A stretch of 64,000 nucleotides of DNA from positions 1 to 64,000 of the forward strand of contig CABYCO010000002.1 of assembly GCA_902517495.1 (NCBI GenBank), given 5' to 3'. Shown in pieces: positions 9,236 to 19,894 of the stretch (positions within the stretch are counted from its first letter, which is position 1; the number at the start of each line of letters is the position of its first letter). Position numbers and translations under genes: made by a program. Source of the stretch: an uncultured Pelagibacteraceae bacterium (lineage in GTDB: Bacteria > Pseudomonadota > Alphaproteobacteria > Pelagibacterales > Pelagibacteraceae). A model generated the notes under the pieces. It was given only the letters and a program-made list of their open reading frames with translations, had not been told where the DNA came from and did not search any database.

Positions 9236-10242
9236 TGAGAGTTTTTATACAAAGCTTCAGCTATATCGCACATTCTGTTAGAAAAACCCCATTCGTTATC
9301 ATACCAAGCAGAGATTTTGCCCATATTTGGCCCAACTACATTTGTTAACGAGGCGTCAACTATTGCAGACGCTGAATGATGATTAAAATCAATAGAAACC
9401 AATTTTTCATGTGTAACTTCTAAAATTTTCCTCAATTCATTTTTAGAGGCAAATTCAAATGCATCATTTATTTTTTTTATATTAATTTCATTTTTTGTGC
9501 AGAATACTAACTCGACCAGTGAAACATTGGGTGTTGGCACTCTCATTGCAATTCCTTCTAATTTCCCTTTCAAACTTGGTATTATAACACCTATCGCCTT
9601 TGATGCTCCTGTTGAGGTTGGTACTATTGATTGACTTGCGGATCTTGCTCGTCTTGGGTCTTTATGAGAATTATCCAAAATTCTTTGATCGCTAGTAAAT
9701 GCATGGATAGTAGTCATAAAACCTTTTTCAATTTTAAAATTGTTATTAAGTACATTCACAACTGGCGCTAAACAATTTGTTGTACATGAAGCAGCGGAGA
9801 TTATCTTATCATCTTTTGATAAGGTATTTTCATTTACACCATATACTATCATTTTGTCTGCATTTTTACATGGAGCAGAGACAATTACTTTTTTTGCTCC
9901 ATTTTTGATATGTGTAAGTAATTTTTCTTTGGAATTAAATTTACCAGTACATTCAAAAACATAGTCAACATCATATTTTTTCCAATCAATATTTTCGAGT
10001 TTAGACTCTTGTGAGAAAGTGACTTTATTTTGATTGATTATTAATTCATTTTCAGCATATTTTAAATCTGCATTAAATTTTCCATGTACAGAGTCATATT
10101 TTATTAATTTATAAGTAGCTTCTGCATTTGATCTGTTATTTATATGATTAATTTTTAAACTTTTGTTTTTAGACTCGATAATTGATCTAATTACCATACG
10201 ACCAATTCTACCCATTCCATTAATTCCAATTTTAATTGTCAT
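9232..10242 (-). CDS. gap: glyceraldehyde-3-phosphate dehydrogenase
   Basis: KIGINGMGRIGRM, SAASCTTNCLAPV, MRVPTPNVSLVEL, WYDNEWGFSNRM. Confidence 0.97.
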   Translation of the reverse strand: MTIKIGINGMGRIGRMVIRSIIESKNKSLKINHINNRSNAEATYKLIKYDSVHGKFNADLKYAENELIINQNKVTFSQESKLENIDWKKYDVDYVFECTGKFNSKEKLLTHIKNGAKKVIVSAPCKNADKMIVYGVNENTLSKDDKIISAASCTTNCLAPVVNVLNNNFKIEKGFMTTIHAFTSDQRILDNSHKDPRRARSASQSIVPTSTGASKAIGVIIPSLKGKLEGIAMRVPTPNVSLVELVFCTKNEINIKKINDAFEFASKNELRKILEVTHEKLVSIDFNHHSASAIVDASLTNVVGPNMGKISAWYDNEWGFSNRMCDIAEALYKNSQ

Positions 10243-10244
10243 TT

Positions 10245-12203
10245 CTAGTTTTTTATTAATTTCTTAATTTTATAAGTAATATTTGAAGATATTAATCCAA
10301 AAAATTTATAAATATCTTTATATGGAGCACTTTTCCCAAATACATCAATTCCAAAAGTCATTCCAAAATCTCCTACATACTTTTTCCAACAGTTGCTTGA
10401 TCCAGCTTCAATAGATACCTTTAGTTTAGTCTCATTTAGAATTTTATCTTTATATCTATTTGATTGTAAGTCAAAAAGCTCCATACACGGTACTGATATA
10501 ACTTTAGAATAAATCTTGTCTTTGGCTAATTTATGGCTGGTTTCTATTGCCAAGTTTACCTCAGAACCACTAGCTAAAATAGTCAATTTAACTTTTTTGT
10601 TTGTTCTTAAAACTTCATACGCTCCAAATGAGCACTTGTTAATTTTAGAATATTTATTTCTAATAGGATTAAGGTTTTGTCTTGTTAAAGATATAATGCA
10701 TGGTGTTTTGAAACTCTTAAGAGCATGCTCCCAACATTCAATAGTTTCCAATCTGTCTGCAGGTCTAAAAACATTAAGATTTGGTATTGACCTTAATCCG
10801 GATAACTGTTCAATAGGTTGGTGCGTTGGCCCATCCTCTCCAAGTCCAATAGAGTCATGTGTCATTATATATATAACCTGCTGTTTCATCATTGCAGCTA
10901 ATCTTATTGCTGGTTTGCAATAATCTGAAAAAATTAAAAAAGTTCCTCCGTAAGGTATAAATTTGCTGTGCAAAGCTAATCCATTCATAATCCCACACAT
11001 AGCATGTTCCCTTACCCCATAATGAATATAATTTCCGTCAAAATTTCCTGGAGCAATTATTTTATGATAATTTGTCTTCGTATTATTTGATCCTGCAAGA
11101 TCTGCTGATCCACCAATAATTTTAGTACTTTTTTTTACAAGTGAGCTAATAACTGCCTCAGATGATTTTCTTGAAGCTAAGCTTCTAGCATCTTTAAGTG
11201 CTTTTTTTTTCTCATTTACGAAAAGCTTTAAAAAATCATTTTTAAAAAATTTATTTATTTTATTTTTTTTCTTACTATAAATTTTGTTCCATTTAGACTC
11301 ACTTTTTTCTCCCTTTTTTCCAATCTTTCTCCAATTCTTCAATATATTTTTAGGTATTTGAAATGGTTTATAATTCCATCCTAATTCTTTACGCACCAAT
11401 TCTATTTCCTCAGCCCCCAACGGGCTTCCATGTGAAGAAGCTTTTCCCGATTTATTTGGTGATCCATAACCAATTTTAGTCTTACAAGATATAACAGTTG
11501 GTTTTTTTGCATCTTGAACTTTTTTTAAGGCTTTAAATATTTCATTTTCTGAATGACCATTTATTTCAATGTAATCCCAACCATAGCTTTCAAATCTTTT
11601 ATTAAAATTATCTGAAACTGCTAAGCTCGTTGGCCCATCGATAGATATAGAATTATTATCAAATAACATTATTAAATTTTTAAGTTTAAGATGTCCAGCT
11701 AAGCTCATAGCTTCGTGACTTATTCCTTCCATTAAACAACCATCTCCTGCAACTACGTAAGTTTTATGATTTATAATATCTTTTCCAATTTTTTTTTTTA
11801 AAATTTCCTCTGCTAGCGCAAAACCAACTGCATTGGAGATACCTTGACCTAATGGACCTGTAGTTGTTTCAATACCTGAGTTTTGAATGTACTCAGGATG
11901 ACCTGCACAAATAGAGTCAATTTGTCTAAAATTCTTAATATCATTTAATTTAATACTTTTGTAACCTGTTAAATAAAGTAAAGAGTAAAGCAACATAGAT
12001 CCATGGCCAGCAGATAAAACGAATCTATCTCTATTAATCCAGCTAGGATTTTTTGGATTAAATTTTAGAAAATATTTGAAAAGTATTGTAGATACATCAG
12101 CCATACCCATTGGCATACCGGGGTGTCCAGAATTAGCTTTTTGCACGGCATCCATTGAAAGAGCACGAATAGAGTTAGACAAGATCTTATTTAATTTTTT
12201 CAA
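10245..12203 (-). CDS. tkt: transketolase
   Basis: ALSMDAVQKANSGHPGMPMGMAD, VVAGDGCLMEGISHEAMSLAGH, VREHAMCGIMNGL, HDSIGLGEDGPTHQPIEQL; TTG start. Confidence 0.97.
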   Translation of the reverse strand: MKKLNKILSNSIRALSMDAVQKANSGHPGMPMGMADVSTILFKYFLKFNPKNPSWINRDRFVLSAGHGSMLLYSLLYLTGYKSIKLNDIKNFRQIDSICAGHPEYIQNSGIETTTGPLGQGISNAVGFALAEEILKKKIGKDIINHKTYVVAGDGCLMEGISHEAMSLAGHLKLKNLIMLFDNNSISIDGPTSLAVSDNFNKRFESYGWDYIEINGHSENEIFKALKKVQDAKKPTVISCKTKIGYGSPNKSGKASSHGSPLGAEEIELVRKELGWNYKPFQIPKNILKNWRKIGKKGEKSESKWNKIYSKKKNKINKFFKNDFLKLFVNEKKKALKDARSLASRKSSEAVISSLVKKSTKIIGGSADLAGSNNTKTNYHKIIAPGNFDGNYIHYGVREHAMCGIMNGLALHSKFIPYGGTFLIFSDYCKPAIRLAAMMKQQVIYIMTHDSIGLGEDGPTHQPIEQLSGLRSIPNLNVFRPADRLETIECWEHALKSFKTPCIISLTRQNLNPIRNKYSKINKCSFGAYEVLRTNKKVKLTILASGSEVNLAIETSHKLAKDKIYSKVISVPCMELFDLQSNRYKDKILNETKLKVSIEAGSSNCWKKYVGDFGMTFGIDVFGKSAPYKDIYKFFGLISSNITYKIKKLIKN

Positions 12204-12255
12204 AATTTATCCTTTGTAGACTTAGGTGAATCAATTTATTAATATAGATATATAT

Positions 12256-12579
12256 ATGAATTCAATTAGTGAAAAAGAAAAAAAACTATTAGAAACTTTA
12301 GATAAATTAATAAATCTAGAAACTATAAAACCACATAAAATTTCAGAATTAGAAAATCTAGCAAGCCAAAAAAATCAATTAGAAATTGAAAAAAAAGACA
12401 TAGAGAAAAGGTACAGTACACTTCAGCAAGAAAATCAGATACTTAAACAAAAATTTGACGATTTTAAAAAAAGGGAAATTGAGGAAAAAAAAAAAGAAGA
12501 TCAATTTTCAGAAAAAATAGATGAATTAAACCAAGAAACAGATAATTTGATGGAAGAAATTGATAAATGGCAAATGTAA
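12256..12579 (+). CDS. small coiled-coil protein (DUF4164-like by position, upstream of zapA)
   Basis: Lys/Glu-rich coiled coil; the ORF-track start at 12226 is a GTG, and ATG 12256 (MNSISEKEKKLLETLDKL) is more plausible. Family call rests mainly on position. Confidence 0.6.
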   Translation: MNSISEKEKKLLETLDKLINLETIKPHKISELENLASQKNQLEIEKKDIEKRYSTLQQENQILKQKFDDFKKREIEEKKKEDQFSEKIDELNQETDNLMEEIDKWQM

Positions 12580-13013
12580 ATATCAAATTTAATGGAAAAG
12601 AATTTTTATTATCTTGTGAGGATGGTCAAGAAGAGCATTTAGAGGAATTAGCTTTTTATTTAAACGAAAAGTTTAGCAACCTTAAAAATTCTTTAGGTAA
12701 TATAGGAGAAAGTAAGCTTTTACTCATAGCATCTATTTCTGTTTTAGATGAATATTACGAAACAAAAAAAAAAATCGATTTACAAAAAAATGAAATAAAA
12801 ATAATTACTGAGAAATTTAAAGAGCTTAAATCATTAGTATATAATTACAGAGATTTAAAAGAAAAGGAGATTTCTGAATTAAGCAAAAACCAGGAAAATT
12901 TAAAAAATCAAATCGAAAAAAACCGTAACGACTACGAAACTTTAGTTGATAAGACTACACTTGAGCTCGAAAATTTTATCAAAAGAAATAATCCAGATAC
13001 TAAGACCCAATAA
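12567..13013 (+). CDS. zapA: cell division protein ZapA
   Basis: NVKFNGKEFLLSCEDGQEEHLEELAFYLNEKF...LLLIASISVLDEYYE pattern. Confidence 0.82.
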   Translation: MANVNIKFNGKEFLLSCEDGQEEHLEELAFYLNEKFSNLKNSLGNIGESKLLLIASISVLDEYYETKKKIDLQKNEIKIITEKFKELKSLVYNYRDLKEKEISELSKNQENLKNQIEKNRNDYETLVDKTTLELENFIKRNNPDTKTQ

Positions 13014-13018
13014 TTAAA

Positions 13019-13564
13019 GTGTCTAAGGAAAATTTAAGAAAAAAATTAATTAATTTTAGAAAATCTAATTTTAAAGATCAGCGCATAACCTTTATAGAAT
13101 TTAAAAGAATAATGAAAAAATTAAATTTAAAAAACAATATTACTATTGGTGGTTATTATCCGATTAATAGTGAGATTGGATGTTTAGATATTTTAGAAAA
13201 GTTAGAAAAAAATAATTTCAAAATATCATTACCAGTTACCAAAAAAAAAAATAATATGGATTTTTATGAATGGTCTTTTAAAGACTCACTTAAAATAAGT
13301 GATCAAGGTATACCTGAGCCTGTTACCAAAAAAAAAGTTTTTCCAGATCTTTTGATTGTTCCTCTGGTGGGCTTTGATAAGAATAAATTCAGATTAGGAT
13401 ATGGAGGTGGATTTTATGATAGATATATATCTAAAATTAAAAATATTAAAAGAATTACAACAGTTGGTTTTGCTTTTTCATTTCAAGAAATTTTTAAAAT
13501 ACCGATCAATCAATTTGATCAAAAACTAGATATTATTTTAACAAATAAAGGAATCGTGAAATGA
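13019..13564 (+). CDS. 5-formyltetrahydrofolate cyclo-ligase
   Basis: LRKKLINFRKSN...LLIVPLVGFDKNKFRLGYGGGFYDRYI. Confidence 0.92.
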   Translation: MSKENLRKKLINFRKSNFKDQRITFIEFKRIMKKLNLKNNITIGGYYPINSEIGCLDILEKLEKNNFKISLPVTKKKNNMDFYEWSFKDSLKISDQGIPEPVTKKKVFPDLLIVPLVGFDKNKFRLGYGGGFYDRYISKIKNIKRITTVGFAFSFQEIFKIPINQFDQKLDIILTNKGIVK

Positions 13565-14367
13565 ATATTTTATTTTTAGGAGATATAGTCGGTAACAGTG
13601 GTTGTAGTGGAGTTAAAAAATTTTTACCTAATATTATTAAATCAAAAAAAATAAACTTTGTTGTCGTAAATGGCGAGAATGCAGCAAAAGAAGGTGTTGG
13701 TATTACTGAGAATATTGTAAATGAATTACTAAGTTGTGGTGTTGATGTAATTACAACTGGAAATCATGTTTGGGATCAGAAAGAAACATTTGAATTTATT
13801 AAAAACCAAAAAAGGTTATTGAGACCATTGAATTTATCAAATGATGCTCCAGGCAATGGGTTTGGTATTTATGATACTATTGGTGGTTATAAAGTCGGTG
13901 TATTAAATTTAATGGGAAATGTTTTTATGAAAAAGTGTGACGATGTTTTTTTAAAGAGTAAAGAATTTTTAGATAAAAATATGCAAAAAGAAAAATATGA
14001 CTTTCTCATAGTTGACTTTCATGGAGAAATAACAAGTGAAAAAATGGCTATTGGCCATGTATTTGATGGTCATGCTACGCTTGTCGTAGGTACCCATACC
14101 CATGTGCCCACAAATGATGGAAGAGTTCTAAATAAAGGAACTGCATATTTAACAGATGCAGGAATGTGCGGTGATTATAATTCAGTAATTGGGATGAATA
14201 CTGAAAATTCTATTAACAGGTTTTATAAAAGAGACTCTATCAAACATTTTCCTGCAGAGGGAGAGGCTTCACTTTGTGGGGCAATTATTGAAGCTGATCC
14301 AAAAAATGGTTTGGCTTCAAATATTAGTCAGTTTATATTTGGTGGTCAACTTCAGAGAGATAATTAA
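13561..14367 (+). CDS. YmdB-type metallophosphoesterase
   Basis: MNILFLGDIVGNSGCSGVKKFLP, VVNGENAAKEGVGIT, TGNHVWDQKE, HGEITSEKMAIGHVFDGHATLVVGTHTHVPT. Confidence 0.93.
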   Translation: MNILFLGDIVGNSGCSGVKKFLPNIIKSKKINFVVVNGENAAKEGVGITENIVNELLSCGVDVITTGNHVWDQKETFEFIKNQKRLLRPLNLSNDAPGNGFGIYDTIGGYKVGVLNLMGNVFMKKCDDVFLKSKEFLDKNMQKEKYDFLIVDFHGEITSEKMAIGHVFDGHATLVVGTHTHVPTNDGRVLNKGTAYLTDAGMCGDYNSVIGMNTENSINRFYKRDSIKHFPAEGEASLCGAIIEADPKNGLASNISQFIFGGQLQRDN

Positions 14368-14370
14368 ATC

Positions 14371-15084
14371 ATGGCAGGTCATTCTCATTGGGCAGGTATC
14401 AAACATAAAAAAGGAAAGGCAGATAAACAACGATCTGCTATGTTTTCAAAACTATCTAGGGAAATTACTGTAGCCGCAAAACTTGGAGATAAAAATCCAG
14501 ACATGAATTCAAGATTAAGATCTGCAATCCAGGCCGCTAGATCAGCAAACATGCCTAAAGACAATATTGAAAGAGCTATAGATAAATCATCAATAGCGGC
14601 GGACTCTAATTTTGAAAATATTAGATATGAAGGGTTTGGACCTGCAAAAACAGCAACAGTAGTCGTCACTTTAACAGACAATAAAAATAGAACTGCCTCA
14701 AATATTAGAACAATTTTCCAAAAACATGGTGGAGGACTTGGCACACAAGGATCTGCATCTCATAATTTTCTTCAACTTGGAGTTATAAAAATTAATAAGC
14801 AAGAAATCGATGAAGAAAAAGTTTTCAACATAGCGACTGATGCCGGAGCTATTGATTGTATATTTTATGATGACTATTACGAAATTCACTCAAATAAAGA
14901 TGAGATATATGATGTAAAAAATATATTAGAAAAAGAAATTTCTAACTTTATATCTACAGAAATTGAATGGGTTCCTATAAATAAAATAAAATTAAATGAT
15001 GAAGATAAAGAAAAAATGATTAAATTTTTAGAAATTTTAGAAGATGATGACGATGTACAGAATGTTTTTACAAATGCAATATAA
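14371..15084 (+). CDS. yebC: YebC/PmpR family protein (TACO1 family)
   Basis: MAGHSHWAGIKHKKGKADKQRSAMFSKLSREITVAAK. Confidence 0.96.
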   Translation: MAGHSHWAGIKHKKGKADKQRSAMFSKLSREITVAAKLGDKNPDMNSRLRSAIQAARSANMPKDNIERAIDKSSIAADSNFENIRYEGFGPAKTATVVVTLTDNKNRTASNIRTIFQKHGGGLGTQGSASHNFLQLGVIKINKQEIDEEKVFNIATDAGAIDCIFYDDYYEIHSNKDEIYDVKNILEKEISNFISTEIEWVPINKIKLNDEDKEKMIKFLEILEDDDDVQNVFTNAI

Positions 15085-15093
15085 TTTAATTTC

Positions 15094-15582
15094 ATGTTAA
15101 TTATTGGAATAGACCCTGGTATATCAGGTGCAATTTGTTTTTTTGAAGATGGAGAAATAAAAGATGTTATTGATATGCCTACAATGGCATCAGGTAATAA
15201 AAATAAAAAACAAATTAATGGTAGCCAAATATTTAATGAAATATCTTTAAGAATTCAAAACTACAACAATGAAAATATAAATGTTGTAGTAGAACAAGTT
15301 TCAGCTATGCCTGGACAGGGTGTTACTAGTATGTTCAATTTTGGTCAATCATTTGGAGTGATAAAAGGAGTGTGCGCAGCAATGCAATTGCCAATTTATT
15401 TTGTAAGACCTGCAAAGTGGAAAAAGCACTTTGATTTAATAAATTCTCAAAAAGATTCGAGTAGAGTAAAGGCAATAGAAATGTTTCCAAAATTTTCCTC
15501 CATGTTGTCTCGCAAAAAGGATGCCAATAAAGCTGATGCGATATTAATTGCTAATTATCATCTAAATAATCAAGAAAAATAA
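15094..15582 (+). CDS. RuvC-like RNase H-fold Holliday-junction endonuclease (divergent)
   Basis: IIGIDPGISGAICFFED (catalytic Asp), NVVVEQVSAMPGQG (Glu), NKADAILIANYH (C-terminal Asp); position after yebC. Confidence 0.72.
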   Translation: MLIIGIDPGISGAICFFEDGEIKDVIDMPTMASGNKNKKQINGSQIFNEISLRIQNYNNENINVVVEQVSAMPGQGVTSMFNFGQSFGVIKGVCAAMQLPIYFVRPAKWKKHFDLINSQKDSSRVKAIEMFPKFSSMLSRKKDANKADAILIANYHLNNQEK

Positions 15583-15639
15583 ACTTAACTTGAGATCAAT
15601 AGTCAAATTCATGACACATTTTAGTGTGAAATCATTTAA

Positions 15640-16314
15640 ATGGATGCAGATATAACCTCCCAAGCAGTTGGATTAGCCAGCAATACAGATTTTTCAATTT
15701 TAAGTTTATTTTTGAGAGCTGATTTTGTAGTCAAATCTGTAATTGTAATTTTAATAGCCAGTTCAGTTTACTCCTGGGCAATAATATTCGATAAAATTTT
15801 AATGTTTAAAAGAATTAATAAAGACTCCGAGGATTTTGAGGATAGATTTTGGAAATCAAAGTCAGCAGAGACATTTTATAATAGCTTACCTGCAGCATTA
15901 GATAATCCAATGGCTCAATTATTCAAAGATTCAATGCAAGCTGTTATGAAATCAAGGTCAAAAACAAATATAAGCCAAAGACTTGAAAATATATTAGAAG
16001 TAAACATAGAAAAGCAAATGAATGTTGTTAATAATAAATTTACTTTTCTAGCAACAGTTGGATCTACTGCTCCTTTTATAGGATTGTTTGGGACAGTCTG
16101 GGGAATTATGAATTCTTTTCAATCGATTGCAATATCAAGAAATACTAGTCTAGCCATTGTTGCCCCAGGAATTGCGGAGGCTTTGTTTGCAACTGCCTTA
16201 GGTTTGCTAGCAGCAATACCAGCAGTTATTGCATATAACAAATTCGGCAATGATTCTAAAAAATATTCGCAAAAATTAGAAAATTTTTCAAAAAGATTTA
16301 TTTCAATAATTTAA
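15640..16314 (+). CDS. tolQ: TolQ proton channel component
   Basis: LATVGSTAPFIGLFGTVWGIMNSFQSI and APGIAEALFATALGLLAAIPAVIAYN. Confidence 0.96.
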   Translation: MDADITSQAVGLASNTDFSILSLFLRADFVVKSVIVILIASSVYSWAIIFDKILMFKRINKDSEDFEDRFWKSKSAETFYNSLPAALDNPMAQLFKDSMQAVMKSRSKTNISQRLENILEVNIEKQMNVVNNKFTFLATVGSTAPFIGLFGTVWGIMNSFQSIAISRNTSLAIVAPGIAEALFATALGLLAAIPAVIAYNKFGNDSKKYSQKLENFSKRFISII

Positions 16315-16315
16315 T

Positions 16316-16732
16316 ATGGCATTTAACTTAAAGCGCTCAGAAAGAGAACCGATGAGTGAAATAAATGTAACCCCATTCGTAGATGTAATGCTTGTTCTTT
16401 TGATTATTTTTATGGTTACAGCACCTTTGCTTACTGTAGGTGTGCAAGTAGATTTGCCAGAAACTTCAGCTGATACATTGCCAGAAGAAAGCGAACCCCT
16501 AACATTAACTATAAATTCGAAAGGTGAAGTTTTTATTCAAGAAACAAAAATTGAATTTGATAATTTAATCAAAAAAATTTTAGCTGTATCTAAAAACAGA
16601 ACTGACACAAGAATTTATGTAAGAGGTGACAAAACAATTAATTATGGAAGAGTATTAGAAGTAATGGGTAAACTTTCAGGCTCAGGTTTTACTAAAGTTG
16701 CCTTAATATCTGAACCATATAAAGAAAGATAA
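16316..16732 (+). CDS. tolR: TolR/ExbD family protein
   Basis: MSEINVTPFVDVMLVLLIIFMVTAPLLTVGVQVDLPET. Confidence 0.96.
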   Translation: MAFNLKRSEREPMSEINVTPFVDVMLVLLIIFMVTAPLLTVGVQVDLPETSADTLPEESEPLTLTINSKGEVFIQETKIEFDNLIKKILAVSKNRTDTRIYVRGDKTINYGRVLEVMGKLSGSGFTKVALISEPYKER

Positions 16733-16734
16733 AC

Positions 16735-17802
16735 TTGTTTAGTAAAATTTCATTAAGTAGTATACCAAACGGATTTAATAATTTTTCTTTTGGAATGTTA
16801 TTTTCTCTTATTTTTCATGGAACAATATTTTTTGCCACTATATTTGCACTTCCGTTTGTTGCCAAAAAACCTCTAGAATTGATGCCAGTTGTATCTGTCG
16901 AATTGATACAAATATCCGAGAAAACAAATATTCCTTATGCTCCTAAGGCGGCAAAAATTATTGAAAAGGCAAAAAATGAAAATAAAAAACTTCTTTCAGA
17001 ACAAGCACCACCAAAGGAAATAAAAAAAGAGGAAAAAAAACAAGTAAAATTTGATAATCAAAAAGATGAAATTGATTTATCAAAATCAAAAAAAGTACCA
17101 GTTCCTGAAAAAAAACAAGAAAAAGTTAAACTAGAAAAATCTGAATCTGTTCCACTGCCTGATAAAAAATTAGAAAAAATAGAAACTAAAAAAGAAACTG
17201 AACAACAGCCTTCAAAAGAAAATAAAAAAATAGTAGTTGAAAAGGAAAAAAGGAAAAAAATTGAAAAGAAAATTGATAATGACGAAGTTATAAAAGAATT
17301 TGCGCAAATAAAAAAACCTTTGAAAGATGAAAAAGCGAAACAAGTGTCTGAGTTCGAAAAAAAAGAAATTGATGTTAACAAAATCAAAGGTTTAATTGCA
17401 AAGCAATATGAGAATGTAGGTGAAGTTAAAAAAAAAACTGATGGAATTACACAATCTGAGGACAAGTCTATGAAACTATCTAAATTGAGTGTAACAACTG
17501 AATATGCAGTTAGACACCAAATTTATACATGCTGGTCAGTCCCCACTGGACTGCCATATAGTGAAGATCTATTGGTTAGTGTTAAACTAAATTTAGAGAA
17601 AAATGGAATTGTAAAAAACTTTGAAATGTTGGATCATGTAAGAATGAATACACCTGGCGAAGGAGCTTTTTATCAAATAGCCCAAAGTGTGATTAGAGCG
17701 ATTAGACTTTGTAACCCTATAAAAAATCTTCCAACAACAAGTTATGAAAAATGGAAAACAATGATATTAAGATTTAATCCAATAGAAATGATGGGTGGAT
17801 GA
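16735..17802 (+). CDS. tolA: TolA-like envelope-spanning protein
   Basis: N-terminal TM segment, long K/E-rich domain and C-terminal TolA-like domain, between tolR and tolB; TTG start. Confidence 0.85.
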   Translation: MFSKISLSSIPNGFNNFSFGMLFSLIFHGTIFFATIFALPFVAKKPLELMPVVSVELIQISEKTNIPYAPKAAKIIEKAKNENKKLLSEQAPPKEIKKEEKKQVKFDNQKDEIDLSKSKKVPVPEKKQEKVKLEKSESVPLPDKKLEKIETKKETEQQPSKENKKIVVEKEKRKKIEKKIDNDEVIKEFAQIKKPLKDEKAKQVSEFEKKEIDVNKIKGLIAKQYENVGEVKKKTDGITQSEDKSMKLSKLSVTTEYAVRHQIYTCWSVPTGLPYSEDLLVSVKLNLEKNGIVKNFEMLDHVRMNTPGEGAFYQIAQSVIRAIRLCNPIKNLPTTSYEKWKTMILRFNPIEMMGG

Positions 17803-19160
17803 GAAATAAATTTGTATTATTATTTATTTTCTTTCTAATTCTAAAGCCTAGCATATCTTATTCACTTGTTGAAATCGATATAACAAGAGGAAATCTTGAT
17901 CCTTTACCAATTTCTGTTTCTCCTTTTTTTAGCGATGAGATCTCGAAAGAAATAATCAAAAAAAATTTAGAAATAGATAATTTAGGACTAGAAATTTCAA
18001 AAGTAATTGAGAATAATTTAAGGAAAACAGGATTGTTTGATACTCTAGATAAAGAGTCTTTCTTACAAAAGCCAGATATCGCACATTTAAAACCAAGATT
18101 TGAAGATTGGGTTTTAATTAAGTCTCAAGTTTTAATCACTGGCAAGGTAACTTCTAAAATCATAAATGAAAAAGATTATATCAGGATTGAATTTAAACTA
18201 TGGGATGTCTTAGGCGCAAAAATGGTTGATGGATTTTCTTTAACAACTGTCCCAACTAATTGGAGAAGGGTTGGTCATAAAATTTCAGATAAGGTATATG
18301 AACGTTTAACTGGAGAAAGTGGTTATTTTGATACTAGAATAATATATGTATCAGAAGAGGGGCCTAAAACTCAAAGAGTAAAAAAATTAGCTATTATGGA
18401 TCAAGATGGATTTAATACAAAATATTTAACTTTAGGAAATGAATTGGTATTAACTCCGAGATTTAATCCAACAAATCAAATGGTAACCTATCTTTCATAC
18501 TTTAGAAATATGCCTAGAGTTTATCTTTTGAATATTGAAACAGGAAAGCAAGAAGTTGTGGGAGATTTTCCTGGAATGACATTTGCTCCAAGATTTTCTC
18601 CAGATGGAAAAAAAATTATAATGAGTCTAGCAAAAGATGGTAATTCGGAGATATGGGTTAGAAATTTAGAAACAAACATACAAGAAAAATTAACTGATCA
18701 TCCCTCTATAGATACCTCTCCATCATACTCACCTGATGGCAAATACATTACATTTAATTCTGATAGAAGTGGTTATCAGCAAATTTATGTAATGAGAAGC
18801 GATGGATCAAAAGTCAAAAGAATATCATTTGGAAAAGGAATTTATGGTACTCCGGTGTGGTCACCAAGAGGTGATTTAATAGCATTTACAAAGTTACACA
18901 AAGGTAAATTTTTTATTGGGGTTATGAGAACAGATGGGTCTGGAGAAAGATTACTTACTGAAAATTTTTATCAAGAGGCTCCCTCATGGTCTCCAAATGG
19001 AAGAATAATCATATTCTATAGAGAAACAAAAACAGATGATAAAGGTCAAGGATTTTCAGCAAAATTATGGTCAATTGATTTAACCGGATACAACGAGAGG
19101 TTGGTAAAAACTGAGACTGATGCTTCAGACCCATCATGGTCTTCTTTATTGGGAAATTAA
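17799..19160 (+). CDS. tolB: Tol-Pal system beta-propeller protein TolB
   Basis: Signal peptide plus repeated [12 protein letters not shown] / [16 protein letters not shown] / [11 protein letters not shown] propeller motifs. Confidence 0.96.
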   Translation: MRNKFVLLFIFFLILKPSISYSLVEIDITRGNLDPLPISVSPFFSDEISKEIIKKNLEIDNLGLEISKVIENNLRKTGLFDTLDKESFLQKPDIAHLKPRFEDWVLIKSQVLITGKVTSKIINEKDYIRIEFKLWDVLGAKMVDGFSLTTVPTNWRRVGHKISDKVYERLTGESGYFDTRIIYVSEEGPKTQRVKKLAIMDQDGFNTKYLTLGNELVLTPRFNPTNQMVTYLSYFRNMPRVYLLNIETGKQEVVGDFPGMTFAPRFSPDGKKIIMSLAKDGNSEIWVRNLETNIQEKLTDHPSIDTSPSYSPDGKYITFNSDRSGYQQIYVMRSDGSKVKRISFGKGIYGTPVWSPRGDLIAFTKLHKGKFFIGVMRTDGSGERLLTENFYQEAPSWSPNGRIIIFYRETKTDDKGQGFSAKLWSIDLTGYNERLVKTETDASDPSWSSLLGN

Positions 19161-19255
19161 AGAAAATATAAGATTCTGTTTAATTTGGTTGATTTTTCTG
19201 GACAAAACATCTAATTACATGATTAAGTTCATAATATTCTAGTGAAGGAGCAAAA

Positions 19256-19807
19256 ATGAATCTAAGCAAAATTTTAAAAAATGCATTTCTTATTGTCATA
19301 TTTGGTTTAATTGTTACTGCGTGTGCAACTAAGAAATCTGTAAAAACAACAACAGAGTCTTCGTCTACTACTAAGGCAGAAGAGACTCAAAAAGCAGATC
19401 CAATTGAAAAATTAGATGCGTTAATGCAGGGAGACGTATATATAGGCTCTGATACTGTTGGGGAGCTTGCAAGCGGAGTTCCTGACAGAGTATTCTTTGC
19501 AACAAATGAAACAATATTGACTACAGCTTCTAGAGAAACTTTAAGAAAGCAGGCTGCTTGGTTAAGACAGAACTCAGATGTAACCGTCGTGGTCGAAGGC
19601 CATGCGGATGAAAGAGGTACAAGAGAATATAACTTAGCATTAGGCGAGAGAAGAGCTAATGCCGCAAAAGACTATTTGATGACTTATGGGGTTTCATCTG
19701 ATCGAATTAAAGTTTTAAGTTATGGAAAAGAGAGACCTGTAGACTCAGGTTCCAATCCACTATCATGGTCAAAAAATAGAAGATCTGTAACTGTAAAAGC
19801 AAATTAA
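19256..19807 (+). CDS. pal: peptidoglycan-associated lipoprotein
   Basis: Lipobox ITACAT; OmpA-like VEGHADERGTREYNLALGERRANAAKDYL. Confidence 0.96.
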   Translation: MNLSKILKNAFLIVIFGLIVTACATKKSVKTTTESSSTTKAEETQKADPIEKLDALMQGDVYIGSDTVGELASGVPDRVFFATNETILTTASRETLRKQAAWLRQNSDVTVVVEGHADERGTREYNLALGERRANAAKDYLMTYGVSSDRIKVLSYGKERPVDSGSNPLSWSKNRRSVTVKAN

Positions 19808-19817
19808 AATTTAATTT

Positions 19818-19866
19818 AAGAAGACCCTTACTTTAACTTTATCAAAAAAAGTAAGGGTCTTCTTTT
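19818..19866 (+). terminator. hairpin between pal and cpoB
   Basis: AAGAAGACCCTTAC...GTAAGGGTCTTCTTTTT: long perfect inverted repeat ending in T-run. Confidence 0.85.
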
Positions 19867-19894
19867 TGCCATTATTATAACTACAAATGCTTCT

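Noticed and set aside
10516-10923. 135-aa plus-strand ORF
   Set aside because: Antisense to transketolase; no independent support.
13014-13018. 6S RNA (ssrS) between zapA and the 5-formyl-THF cyclo-ligase, its common location
   Set aside because: Only 5 bp separate the two genes, so no 6S RNA fits here; it must be elsewhere or absent.
14276-14473. 65-aa plus-strand ORF bridging the YmdB-like gene and yebC
   Set aside because: Alternate frame overlapping two well-supported genes; its start is internal to the YmdB-like gene.
17058-17465. 135-aa Ser/Phe-rich minus-strand ORF
   Set aside because: Antisense of the K/E-rich TolA stalk; Ser/Phe richness is the complement of AAA/GAA codons.
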